From assembly GCF_033115175.1 (NCBI RefSeq), contig NC_084828.1:37322388-37386387 (forward strand): a stretch of 64,000 bases of DNA. Reading direction: 5' to 3'. Within the stretch, counting starts at the first letter, position 1; every line of letters begins with the position of its first letter. The translations under genes and the position numbers were made by a program. This document shows, one piece after another, positions 49,409 to 60,087 of the stretch. Below the pieces are notes generated by a model. It worked only from the letters and a program-made list of their open reading frames with translations. It was not told the DNA's origin and searched no databases. The DNA is from Lepus europaeus (lineage: Eukaryota; Chordata; Mammalia; Lagomorpha; Leporidae).

Positions 49409-49727
49409 TTTTTTTGACAGGCAGAGTTAGACAGTGAGAGAGAGAGAGACAGAGAGAAACCCAGGTTTGAGTCCCAGCTGCTCCACTTCCAGTCCAGCTC
49501 TCTGCTATGACCCGGGAAAGCCGTAGAAGATAGCCCAAGTTCTTGAGCCCCTTCACCTGCGTGGGAGACCTGGAAGAGGCTCCTGGCTCCTGGTTTCGGA
49601 ATGGCACAGCTCCGTCCGTTACGTCCAATTGGGGAGTGAACCAGTGGATGGAGGAATGCTCTCTCTTTCTGCCTCTCTTCTTTCTGTGTAACTCTTTCAA
49701 ATAAATAAATAAATCTTTAAAAAAAAG
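49409..49727 (+). mobile_element. Chimeric C-SINE with inverted left end
   Basis: 49409-49459 is the reverse complement of a SINE 3' end of the CTGCCTGTCAAAA type (T-run, GACAGGCAGAGTTAGACAGT, GA-rich). From about 49460 it switches to sense SINE body (GTCCCAGCTGCTCC onward) lacking ~80 bp of head, ending in the other tail type (TTTCAAATAAATAAATAAAT). Similar A-rich flanks (AAGAAAAATAAACA and AAGAAAAAGAAACA) enclose the whole. Confidence 0.85.
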
Positions 49728-50105
49728 AAAAAGAAACATTTTAAACAAAGGAGACAATTTATCTAGCAGAAAAATAGTAGAAGAAAGTAATTAGCATTTG
49801 GTAAACCGAACTAGTCTTACACCGTAAAAGCCAAAAAATATAGAATTGGAAGAGATGAAAATGAATTTTATGCAAGATTAAGCTCAAAAAGTATTTTAAA
49901 GATCCTGTTAAGATCTTTGTTTTCAATTTAAAGCTATGGGAAAATAAAAGGCTTGCATGCTTCAGGATCTACATGGGTAAGTTTTTTTAATGGGAAAACA
50001 TCACACTGGCTGCATTGTGAAAGGGAAAATCAATAGCAAGATAGGAAGCAGCTAGTGGGCTACTGCTGCTGGTCAGAATAGAGACGGTTAAAAGATACTG
50101 GATTT

Positions 50106-50114
50106 TTCTCTCTG

Positions 50115-50151
<37 letters not shown>

Positions 50152-50175
50152 TTAATTCTGCCTGTCAAAAAAAAA
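50106..50175 (+). mobile_element. C-SINE 3' tail insertion (~70 bp)
   Basis: Only the CT-rich 3' end and CTGCCTGTCAAAA tail are present. AAAGATACTGGATTT (50091-50105) and AAAGATTCTGGATTT (50176-50190) flank it with one mismatch, so this is a real, extremely truncated insertion. Confidence 0.9.
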
Positions 50176-50950
50176 AAAGATTCTGGATTTATAATAAATA
50201 TATGTGAATGTAAAAGCATTTGAACACTTTAATGGAGAAAAACCTGAAAATATTCATAAACTACATTGGAAGAAGGTGGACAAAAACACAATATCAAAAC
50301 TGGTTTGTTCTTCATTTGCTGGCCATGCCATTTCATTGATACAGCATATGCTAGAAGACTTATAAAGGGTAAGTTATGAGTTCTACTTTGTTCACACTAC
50401 ATTTCAAGTTAAGTTCATATGCAATATCTATTTGAGGGTTGGGTATACCCAGATATATGTGGTTTGAATATCAGAGAGTGGTCTAGGCTACAAAAGTACA
50501 AGTAGATTACTAGGTAATGATTTAATCAGTGGATTTAGTTGATATTTTCTGGGAGAGCAATTGAACAATACAGAAGATCCAGATGAAATCTCAAGAAACT
50601 TTCTGGATGTATTTACTGGATTGAAAGGAATGAATGACCAAGGTATAGGGAAATGACTGGCCAGAGATGAAGGGAAAACATGAACGTGTGTATTACAGAA
50701 ATCAAGACAAAGGAAGTGTCCCCTGAAGAAGGATAATGTCAAACGTAATGAATGCTACAGAAAGGTCAACTAATATGAGGCTGTTTAACATCTCTCAGCT
50801 TCATGGATTAAACAACAGCTATTTCATTAGAGTGAAAGTGCATTGAGGAATTCCTGGAAAGTGAAAAAAGGGCACTGTGATGTAAGCAGGTTATTAAAGA
50901 ACTTTGATATGGGGAGCATCGGAGCGATAGGGCATTAGTTAGAGAAAAAT

Positions 50951-53220
50951 TGAAGCTGAGGTACAATGTATAAATGTAGCACTTGGAAACAACTTCATTC
51001 CTGGGGCAGATCAGAAACTGGAGTTATTATGTGATGTCACAGAAAACATAATTGTTATTCTTCTAATAAAATCATTTTAGACAGACACAAGAATAAAAGA
51101 TTTAGTTAAGTTGTTGTGGTTCTTTGATGATAAACAATGATGTTTTGAATGGGTTTGGTATGTTTCTCCCTTCTTTTTAAAAAAGCAACTCTTTGTTTGA
51201 TTTGAATGTAGTCGTGCCCAGGGTAAAGAAACAAGACAGATCTTCATAGATTTCCTTCAGATTTTTGGTTACAAATATCAAGATGACACTATATTAGTTT
51301 CTGATAGATTCAAAGATTCTTCCCCCATTGTTATAATAAGTATGTTATATCTTTAATATCAGTTTTCGTTAAATCCTGATTTACATAAAAAAAGACAGTT
51401 CAGTAAGGGTAGTATTGAAACTGATTCTCACCAAGATGTTACACACAAGTATCTTTAGGCAAAAAATTTCACAGGCAAAGATAACCATGTCTGCATTCAA
51501 AAAGAAGGTCTGCTTCTATACTGACACATATACATTTGAAATTAAAAAATATCCTCTGTAGTTGTGTGATTTCTTTATAACTCACATGTGAAAACATTGA
51601 AATAAAATCATGCAATAAGGCATTTTATTGTGTGATCTTACCAAAAGCTTGTAAAAATATATTCATGGGAATACAATGTTATGAAAAGGTTCACATACAT
51701 GAAACTAACAACATAACCTTAAGGTAATATAATTCACCTGTGCAGTACTGATACAAGTGATATGTCTTGGAACAACAATAACAAATGTGTAGAACTTACA
51801 CTACATGTTTTCACATAAACGTGAAGGCTTAGGAGACAATCACAAGAAATAAATGAAATCTTTCTACGTGAAATGCCATAATTATAGAATGAGACATATA
51901 TGATGGCAGCTATTTTCAATTTGCTCAAATGTTAAATGATATTTTCCTAAAGTATTGTTAAGCTAGGATATTCTAGGGCAGGACTATCTATTTTTTCTCT
52001 GAAAAATCAGGACTTAAAATGAAATTGCTAATTTCAATTTGGTATATGACATTGTTGAAGGTCAACTTAATAAGGAGGTTAAGCTTCCTAGAACTATTAA
52101 CTGGTGGCATTTGGGGGGCATTTTCACCAATTTAAGTTTAGGTTTTTTTGTGTGAATCTAAATAATTATGCTTATATTTAGTATTAAATTTGTTCTGTAT
52201 TGATGGAAAATAAATATTTTCCTAGGTTGTTAAAAGGGTAATTTATATAACTTTTCATGTAATCTTATGCTATGAACTTTTTTAAAAGCTACAGGAAACT
52301 TTATGAAAAGCAAATAGCCAACAGATAAATGGTGATTCCAAGCACTGGGTAAGTACAGATATGCTGTATAACTGAGTTACCCTTAGGCACTATTAAATTA
52401 TGCAATACTCCTTTTCATTCTTAGGAAATTCAAGGGTTTAATGACCTTCACAACACAGTAACAGTACTAGATAACTATTGCAATATATTATAAACCAACT
52501 GGCATTATCAGACATCTAAATTTCTGGAAAAGTAAAATCTTTGTAATAATTAGCCATGTAATAATTTTTATATGTAGCTATTTTGTGAGAAGATTCAGGA
52601 ATACATAGGAAAATGAAATAATTGGATATAAATAAATATCTATTTTTAGAAGCTTAAAATAGTTTGCTGCAATTACAAAAAGTTAACATTTTGTCATACT
52701 CTACCATTTGAATAATTATTATATTGTTATTTTTGAATTTCTAAGGAATTGATTTAAAACTTTCATTTTTATGTTTATCCTTTCTTATGGTATATATTGT
52801 TTCATTTAAAGTACTAACTTGAAAAGCTAATAGATTTTAATTTCTTAGTATTTGGGAGACTTTTGCTTTGCTTGCTTTTTATTTTAGCAAGCAATGTCAG
52901 GAATAAATCTCTATGCAGTCATACGAAGACAAGTAGGTGAATGATAATCAGAAATTATTGATTTCCTACAATAAGGATAGGGTTTCTCTAGAAGAGTTTT
53001 CAGCAGCAATAAATTCACAAAGTTGCATTTACTATTAATAATTTCCCCTACTATAACAGTAAGTTTGGTTTGCATATTTAAGCCTGTTCACATATCTGGG
53101 GCATATGATTAATTTAAGAAATATTAAATTATGGAAGTTTTTTGTCAGATTTCTAGATTACTATGAAAAAAGCCATCTGCGGTCTGAATGAAGTGTTAAA
53201 TATACTCCATGTGACACTGA
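50951..53220. other. Unique AT-rich DNA
   Basis: No repeat or gene recognised. A small perfect hairpin (TTGCTTGC/GCAAGCAA, 11-base loop) lies at 52868-52894. Confidence 0.4.
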
Positions 53221-53349
53221 ATATATAGGAAAGGCCCTATCCCCAGATTCATTGGTTGCTTTCCATTCTACTCCAATGAGAGACTGGGCGTTCCAGTGGC
53301 CTTCTGAAAGAGGAGCTGAAGTTGTAACTTAGAGATTATGCCTGAATGC

Positions 53350-53640
53350 AGTAAAGACATTAAATCAAGGACTGCTATATGGCAGTCTGCCCTCAAAACA
53401 AGGAATGTGTAAATTCAAGAACTAAGATAAGCAGGAGAGGACCGTATGCTATGGCCTGCCATCATCCACTGGGGGCTCGTATTTCCCCATTTCCCACCGT
53501 TTTGACTGAAGGCGTGGAGGTCCTGGTTCTGGTCTCCCACAAAGCTGAATAAAGTAGTGTCAGGAAGAAGTGTTAACTGATAGTGGATTCTTAGAACGCC
53601 CTGGGCAGTGAAGGTGTCTGTGAAGGTGCTTCTAAGAGAA
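53350..53640 (+). repeat. Direct repeat copy A
   Basis: Shares a long collinear order with 56270-56590: TATATGGCA, CTCAAAACAA, AAGCAGGAGAGGACC, CTGAAGGCGTGGAGGTC, TGGTTCTGGTCTCC, TTAACTGATAG, GGGCAGTGA. GC-richer than the flanks. It could be an old LTR or an unclassified dispersed repeat. The 147-codon antisense frame at 53415-53858 spans it but shows no domain. Confidence 0.75.
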
Positions 53641-53789
53641 GTCAGAGAACTCAGTGAAAAAGATACAGTCTCACCCAATGTGAGTGGGCACCAGATAATT
53701 GGCTGAGGACCCAGATGGAACAAAACAATAGATGGAGCTGAGACACCCTTCTTTTCCTCTCCTTGGATAGCAGAAGTCCAGTTTTCCTG

Positions 53790-54060
53790 GCCTTTGAACT
53801 CTGAAACTTGGGTAAGTGCACCTGTTGTTACTCCATTTCCACTCTCTTCCCTTGCCAATGATTAGGTCTATGGCCTTGGGCCGAGGTTGTGCAATTGTTG
53901 TTCCTGGTTCTCAGGCCTTTGGACGTGGAGTGAATCACACTACAAGCTTCTGTAATTCTCCAGCTTTTGAAAGGCACACTATGGGGATTCTCTGCTTCCA
54001 TAATTGCATGAGCTGGTTTCCAGGGTAAATCCCAACTCATGCATCTACCTGTCTGCCTGT
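53790..54060 (+). repeat. Possible old LTR-type repeat
   Basis: GGTTCTCAGGCCTTTGGACG followed by TGCTTCCATAATTGCATGAG resembles a common mammalian ERVL/MaLR-age repeat end. A related phrase in reverse (AATTGGCTCATACAGTTGTG) is at about 56141-56160. Class and limits uncertain. Confidence 0.35.
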
Positions 54061-54358
54061 CCTCTATCTTGTTTCTGCTTATGTGGACAGCAGTGACTAC
54101 TCACATGCCCCTGCTCCTTCAAAGGTGTTACTCTTTCAATGCTGTTTAGTGCTTGCTTCTTGGAGAACTAACCTTTTGACAAAAAAGACCTGAAAAATGT
54201 ATGTAATATTCATTACTTTATTATTGTTCATGAGTGTGCCTAGAAATAATTGTTGCTCGATAAATCTAAGATGAGTGATATTCAATGTGCAATTTCTGAG
54301 AGGAGGCAATGAAATTACTGCTTATCCAATTCTCCTTTGTTTTTTATGGTGCATTCTT

Positions 54359-54700
54359 TTTTAAAATTTTTATTTATTAATTAATTTTTTGACAGGCAGG
54401 GTTAGACAGTGAGAGAGAGAGATACAGGTCTTCCTTTTTCCATTGGTTCACCCCCCAAGTGACAGCTACTGCTGGCACATTGCGGCCGGCACACTGTGCC
54501 GATCCAAAGCCAGGAGCCAGGTGCTTCCTCCTGGTCTCCCATGTGGGTGCAGGGCCCAAGGACCTGGGCCATCCTCCACTGCACTCCCAGGCCACAGCAG
54601 AGACCTGGACTGGAAGAGGAGCAACTGGGACAGAATCTGGCGTCCCGACCAGGCCTAGAACCCAGGGTGCCAGCGCCACAGGCAGAGGATTAGCCTAGTG
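54359..54700 (-). mobile_element. C-SINE, CTGCCTGTC-tail type
   Basis: Antisense SINE with T-rich tail, GACAGGCAGGGTTAGACAGT, and a head near 54690. TTATGGTGCATTCTT (54344-54358) and TTATGGTGAATTCTT (54701-54715) flank it with one mismatch. Confidence 0.95.
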
Positions 54701-54761
54701 TTATGGTGAATTCTTGAGACCATAGATGATTAGCGACAGCTAGGTTCCTGGTACATATATT

Positions 54762-55058
54762 TTCCATTTATTTATTTGAGGGGGGGGGTGAGGCAGACAG
54801 ATAGAGAGAATCCTATCTGCTGGTTCATGCTTGAAATTCCTGCAACATCAGCCAGGGCAGGGCCGAGGCCAAAGCTGGGAGACCGGAGCTCACTCCAGGT
54901 CTCCCACATGGGTGACAGGAACTCCGTTACCTGGCCATCACCACCACCTCTCAGGATCTGCATTAGTAGGAAACTGTAATCTGGAGTGAGTTAGGAATCC
55001 AACCCAGATACTCTGATGTAGGACCCATGTGCCTTAACTAACAGGCCACAGGCCACTC
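54762..55058 (-). mobile_element. Diverged C-SINE variant
   Basis: Antisense. TTTATTTATTTGAGGGGGGG tail side, CCCACATGGGTGACAGGAAC, then the variant middle GCATTAGTAGGAAACTGTAA and GATACTCTGATGTAGG, and head CAGGCCACAGGCC. Same variant as 46628-46915. Confidence 0.75.
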
Positions 55059-55424
55059 TTTCCCTTTAAATTAAAATCAATTTTATTGAATGTGTTCAGA
55101 GAAACTCTTAAAAATTATATTACTTCCATTTTGCTATTTTGTTGTGGTTGCACATGCTTTTTTTTTTTTTTTTTTTCTCTTTTTCTAAAACACTTCCATA
55201 AACCATAGCAATTAAGCTGAAACTGATCCATAGGTGGTGCTATGATATCCTGAAGACGATATCAAGGGCCACTCTCGTATTCCAATGATCTCAAAATCTA
55301 TTTCATGTTTCGATGTCTAAATCTCCTAAATCTGATGACATCTGTGCAAGCATCTGTTGGTAGTGATTTGGTTAGACAGGCTTTTCCAAAAAACACACCA
55401 TGGGAGAATTAAGAGAAACAAATG

Positions 55425-56065
55425 GACTGGTCTTGTGGTGTAGCTTCCCTTATCGGTGATGGTTGGAGCCTTGATTGCCTGTTTTTTTGTTTTTTTTGTT
55501 TTTTTTTTAAAGGCAGAGTTAGATAGTGAGAGAGAGAGAGAGGAAGGTCTTACTTCCGTTGGTTAACCCCCTAAATGGCCTCTACGGCCGGCATGCTGCA
55601 GCCATCCGAAGCCAGGAGCCAGGTGCTTCCTCCTGGTATCCCATGCGGGTGCAGGGCCCAAGCACTTGGACCATCCTCCATTGCACTCCTGGGCCACAGC
55701 AGAGAGCTGGACTGGAAGAGGAACAACTGGGACAGAATCTGGCGCCCCAACTGGGACTAGAACCCGGGGTGCCGGCGCTGCAGGCAGAGGATTAGCCTAG
55801 TGAGCTGCAGAGCTGGCCAATTGATTGGCTGTTTCTAATCTTGTGTTCTGTGAATGTGCCAGAGAAAGCGGCAGAAGATGGGCCAAGTGCTTTTGCCCCT
55901 GCCACCAACATGAGAGATCTGGATGGAGTTCCAGGCTCCTGGCTTTGGCTTGGCTCTGCCCTGGCCATTTGGGGAGTGAACTTGTGAATGGAAGCTATCT
56001 CTCTCCCCCTTCTCTCTCTGAATTGCCTTTCCAATAAATACATAAATCTGTAAAAAAATAAAAAA
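55425..56065 (+). mobile_element. Old C-SINE split by another SINE
   Basis: Sense decayed SINE: GACTGGTCTTGTGGTGTAGC head, interrupted at 55485-55820, then GTGAATGTGCCAGAGAAAGC, GAAGATGGGCCAAGTGC and tail CCAATAAATACATAAATCTG. The interrupting SINE is younger. Confidence 0.8.
55485..55820 (-). mobile_element. C-SINE inserted in an older SINE
   Basis: Antisense SINE with T-rich tail, AAGGCAGAGTTAGATAGTGA, and head GCAGAGCTGGCC. TTGATTGCCTGTTT (55471-55484) and TTGATTGGCTGTTT (55821-55834) flank it with one mismatch. Confidence 0.95.
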
Positions 56066-56269
56066 TAAAAAGAAACACACAGAAATGAAGACAGCTGCAG
56101 AAAGACACAATTTTTATGCATTAGTATATTTATTCTCAGTAATTGGCTCATACAGTTGTGGGTAGTGATATCTATGAAATTTGCAGTGTGAATCAGAAGA
56201 CTGGACATTCAGGTAAGTGTTGATGCCCTGGGAAGATGAGATGCTACCCTCCAAAATGCAGCAAATGAG

Positions 56270-56590
56270 TTACATCAGGAAATACTATATGGCACTGTGT
56301 CCTCAAAACAAAGAATGTGTTAATTCAGGAACCAAGACAGAGAAGCAGGAGAGGACCATATGCCATCCCCTGCAATCATGCCCTGGGAACTTCGTATTTC
56401 CCGATTTCCCACCCCTTTGACTTTGAATACTGAAGGCGTGGAGGTCTTGGTTCTGGTCTCCAACAAAGACTGAGTAAAGTAGAGTAGGAAGAAGTATTAA
56501 CTGATAGCGTGCTCTTAGAAAGCCCGGGGCAGTGACAGAACCCGCTGCTAGTATGGGGCCTCAGTAGTATGTCTGTGAATTCTGGAGCAT
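56270..56590 (+). repeat. Direct repeat copy B
   Basis: Second copy of the 53350-53640 sequence, same orientation, moderately diverged, with a small extra block (TTTGAATA before CTGAAGGCG). It ends just before the poly(T) of the RHOA pseudogene. Confidence 0.75.
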
Positions 56591-56618
56591 AGTAGGCTGA
56601 AAATTCAGGCAAAATTAC

Positions 56619-57716
56619 TTTTTTTTCCTGGGGTAGATATAATTATTTTTGGTAACATACATTAAGTGGCACTAATTACACAGTAACTATAAGGTAACTA
56701 ATATGAAAGCACAGAACTGCAATGGACTTGGGCATTTCTGGCTGAGCACATTAGAAAAACAGAACAATACAAAACAAAATCAAACCTGGATGCCCACTCC
56801 AGATTGATGCCAAATGAAATCCATAAAGGAGTAAAGCTCCCAGGTGGTAACTCACCAGAATACCTTACAGTTGACAGATGACAAGCAGGACATGGTAGTT
56901 ACAAAGAAATCTCAGCCTAATTCACAAAAGTTACCAACTATTTCCCTTTCTAGGAAGAAGTGAAGACATCCCTTGAATCAGCACCTGGGGTGTCAGGTGG
57001 GCATGCAGAGAGGGCTGTTAGAGCAGTTAGGGAGAGTCAGATGGGCTGGACATCGTTCATCATCATGATTGGCTCCTAAATACTGGTAGCAAGATGAATT
57101 CCAATTTGTAACCTCAGATATATTATAGATAAATGAAAAAGGCCAGTACTCACACCCTAGGACAGCACTTCAGAATTAACCTAGTAGGGTTTCACAGGAC
57201 AAGGCATCCATGTTTTTTCTTCCCACATTTGGCTTGCACAGGCCCTGTTCTGGCCATTTCAAAAACCTCCCTCGCTCTATCTTTGTTTTTTGCTGACCAC
57301 TTCATGTAGCCAAAAGCACCAATCCTGTTCGCCATGTCTCTGCCTCCTTCAGGTTTCACTGGCTCCAGCTTCATCTGGGCTATCTCCCACCTTGTATGTT
57401 CATCATTCTGAAGCTCACTCTTGCTCCCAGCCAGCATGATGGGCACGTTTGCGACAGAGATGCTTGACTACTGGGGTCCATTTTTTCCTGGGATATTTTC
57501 TAAACTCTCACGGTTGTTCATGGAGAAACACATCAGGATACATCGGTGTCTGGGTAAGAGGGGGGCCTCAGGGGATCATAATCTTGTGTCCCACAAAGCC
57601 AACTCTACCCATTTTCCATCCACTTCACTATCTGCCACGTAGTTCTCAGATACCTCTATCCCCTCCATCAGTGAGCATCAACACTGACAGGCTCGTTTTT
57701 TCCCGATGGCAGCCAT
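56619..57716 (-). pseudogene. RHOA pseudogene: RHOA processed pseudogene
   Basis: Intronless antisense copy of the mRNA for the small GTPase RhoA, which in its live form controls actin through ROCK and formins. The C-terminal 84 codons (57192-57446) stay open and end in CLVL, the RHOA-specific CAAX box (RHOB and RHOC end CKVL and CPIL). They hold [26 protein letters not shown] and the SAK guanine-specificity motif. Upstream, ENYVAD, EVDGKWVELALWDT and LMCFS are recognisable but split by frameshifts and stops. The start codon is at 57716-57714. Span to stop is 525 nt against 582 in the parent; about 48 nt are missing from the first 40 codons, removing much of the P-loop and switch I. The 3'UTR follows to AATTATATCTACCCCAG-type sequence and an 8-base poly(A) (T at 56619-56626). 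Dead copy made by L1 machinery. Confidence 0.95.
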
Positions 57717-59190
57717 TACAAACAGGTGTTCTCCAAGATGCATGCCAAGTGTGGCAAAACAACAAAAATTGAAGATGTCAGATAAAGGGCTTGGGTGATG
57801 GCTCTATGTGAGTCCTGCCTCTTGGTGCCAAGTGGATAACTGAAGAGGCCAAGGTAGATTAAGGAGAGAACTGATGGCAGATGGCAGGTGGCAGGCAGGG
57901 AGCTCCAGCCAGCAAGGGTGGGCCCAGGCAAAACTTCTATGTTGCACTCTTGACAATTTCTTCTTTGGAAAACCTCAGCTTTTGTTCCAAAGACCTTCAT
58001 TTATATAATGAAACCCAGCCACATGGTGGCAACTAGTTTCCTGTATTCAAAATATAATGATTTAAATGTCAGTTACTTTGGAAAAAACCTTCATAGCAGC
58101 ATCCATCTGGGGTTTTGATCAAACAACTGGGTGTCATAGGCTAAAGCAATTGACAAATGCAGAAGCATTTTCTACAGATGAACGAATTTAAATGCCAATC
58201 TTGCTTCTGAGAAAGAAAAAAAGGAAACGAGATATCCTGAAGCTTTGCTGGGCTTCTCATATCAACATAAATAACTTTCCATAACATCTAAGAAGATTCC
58301 ATGAATGGGCATGATGGGATGCTGGGCTTAGAAGGGTTGATCCTTGGCTTTCAGGGCTCCGCTTATAAAAACAAAAGCCAAATAAATGACTAGTAGAGCG
58401 TAGGAAAATTGTTGCTCTACTGTCCTGTGTTTTCAAATGACAGTCTTGTTCAGCATATCTCACTGAAGTGATCTAGGGATATAGTGCAGAGGCAGAAACA
58501 AAAAAATAAGAAAAATCCTATGATGATAGGAAAAAGGAAATAATTATTTTTGTTCTTTTTCTTTATCATCTTTTATTGGCAGATAAATTCAAATTTTCTG
58601 TTAATATATTTATGTATTAGAGAAATACAAAACTAGAATCTATTTTAAATTTATTAAATATAAATTCATATAATTAATATAGTCTTTGTTTCCTCAGGAA
58701 TGGAATTTTCTATAGTGAGAAATGAGTGGCCCAAAGTAACATTTAACTCTTTGTTGTACTATTGAGCTTAATTTCATTTAAAAATTTTGTTTAAACGTAT
58801 TTCCCAGGATATCATTAAGATGATGCTTAAAAATGCAGTTAATATATTGAAATCAAGTCTTTGAAGGGAAATTTTCTAAAACTGTACTGAAAGGGAGAGT
58901 GTAACAGCAGAAGAGGAAGATACATGAGAAATTCCACTTACTTTGGGGCAGAATATTTGAGGAGGAATTGGATCCTCATAAAATTATATTATCTTCTAAA
59001 TCCATGCTCCAGTAAGTCAGACTACACACAAACAACACTATTTCATCTTGACAAAAGATTTGATCTTTCTATCTCACATAAGTGTTCCATTTCATAAAAT
59101 CATGCTTTGGAACCAAAAGTTTATTTTTTCTGTGGTTTGCTATCCAAATCTATTGTAAAAATTAACTGTCCCTAATAGTCTGTATTTGGC
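57717..59190. other. Possible 5' remainder of the pseudogene, then unique DNA
   Basis: 57717-57924 may be pseudogene 5'UTR if CAGGCAAAA at 57925 is the far target duplication, but I do not recognise RHOA 5'UTR there. 57940-59190 shows no repeat or gene. Confidence 0.3.
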
Positions 59191-59203
59191 TTTACAAGAC
59201 TTT

Positions 59204-59525
59204 TATTTGTTTTTAATTTATTTGACAGGTAGAGTTATAGACAGTGAGAGACAGAGAGAAAGGTCTTCCTTCCGTTGGTTCACTCCACAAATGGTCGCTA
59301 CAGCTGGTGTTGCACCGATCCAAAGCCAGGAGCCAGGTGCTTCCTCCTGGTCTCCCATACGGGTGCGGGGGCCCAAGAACTTGGGCCATCATCCACTGCC
59401 CTCCTGGGCCACAGCAAAGAGCTGGACTGGAAGAGGAGCAACCAGGACTAGAACCCGGCGCCCATATGGGATGCCGGCACCGCAGGCGTAGGATTAACCA
59501 AGTGACCCATGGCACCAGCCCTGGA
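59204..59525 (-). mobile_element. C-SINE
   Basis: Antisense SINE, TTTATTTGACAGGTAGAGTT tail side to GGCACCAGCCC head. TTTACAAGACTTT flanks it exactly at 59191-59203 and 59526-59538. Confidence 0.96.
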
Positions 59526-59539
59526 TTTACAAGACTTTG

Positions 59540-60087
59540 TATCTAGATTTTTAGGCCAGGTATTTGATGCAATCTAGTTGCAAGGTGAATTGTGAAGATA
59601 AGAACAAAGTGAGATAGAATTTGAGAATGAAGAGTAATACTTAACACTGCAAAGGTTGCATCATTTACAGAATCACCAGGGGACCTGAAAGCATTATGAC
59701 AATAACTAAGATGCACAAATAATTCATTTTAATTTTAGTTAGAACTAAGCAAATGATATATGAAATGGTTCCAAATATGACAGAATGTTAAAGGGATATC
59801 TGTATGGTTCTACAGTTAAACAAATAAGCAGATGGTGGCCTTTGTATTAAAATGTTGTGTTAAATATGTGTCATAATTTAACAATTTAATAGATATTTGC
59901 TTTTATATATATTTGTTTGAAAATGCCTTATTTCTGCACTTCTGGTTGTTTATTTGCAATGGGATTGTTAAAGGATTAGTAATATTAGTAATTGTAATAT
60001 TAGTAATATTACAATATAATTGTTAAAGGATTAGTCTTTTCTGTAATTGAAGTTTTCTCCATATTGCTTTTCTAAACAAAAGTATCA
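59540..60087. other. Unique AT-rich DNA with a palindrome
   Basis: No gene or named repeat, apart from the direct-repeat/palindrome structure at 59964-60035. Confidence 0.4.
59964..60035. repeat. Direct repeat enclosing a perfect palindrome
   Basis: ATTGTTAAAGGATTAGT occurs exactly at 59964-59980 and 60019-60035. The 38 bases between contain a perfect inverted repeat with 12-base arms (59991-60002, 60004-60015) around a single G. Confidence 0.9.

Larger units (their letters stand above)
49160..50950 (+). repeat. Ancient mammal-wide repeat, class unclear
   Basis: Discontinuous phrases in an order I recall from old mammalian repeats: TGGAGCTTACATAATAGTGG, TCACACTGGCTGCATTGTG, GCTAGTGGGCTACTGCTGC, GAATGCTACAGAAAGGTCAA, AGAGTGAAAGTGCATTGAG. 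It is possibly an L2/CR1-type LINE, but the class is not secured. Two SINE insertions lie inside. Confidence 0.4.

Noticed and set aside
53415-53858. 147-codon antisense frame
   Set aside because: It covers repeat copy A and neighbouring old repeat. The corresponding frame is not kept open in copy B, and no motif is visible.
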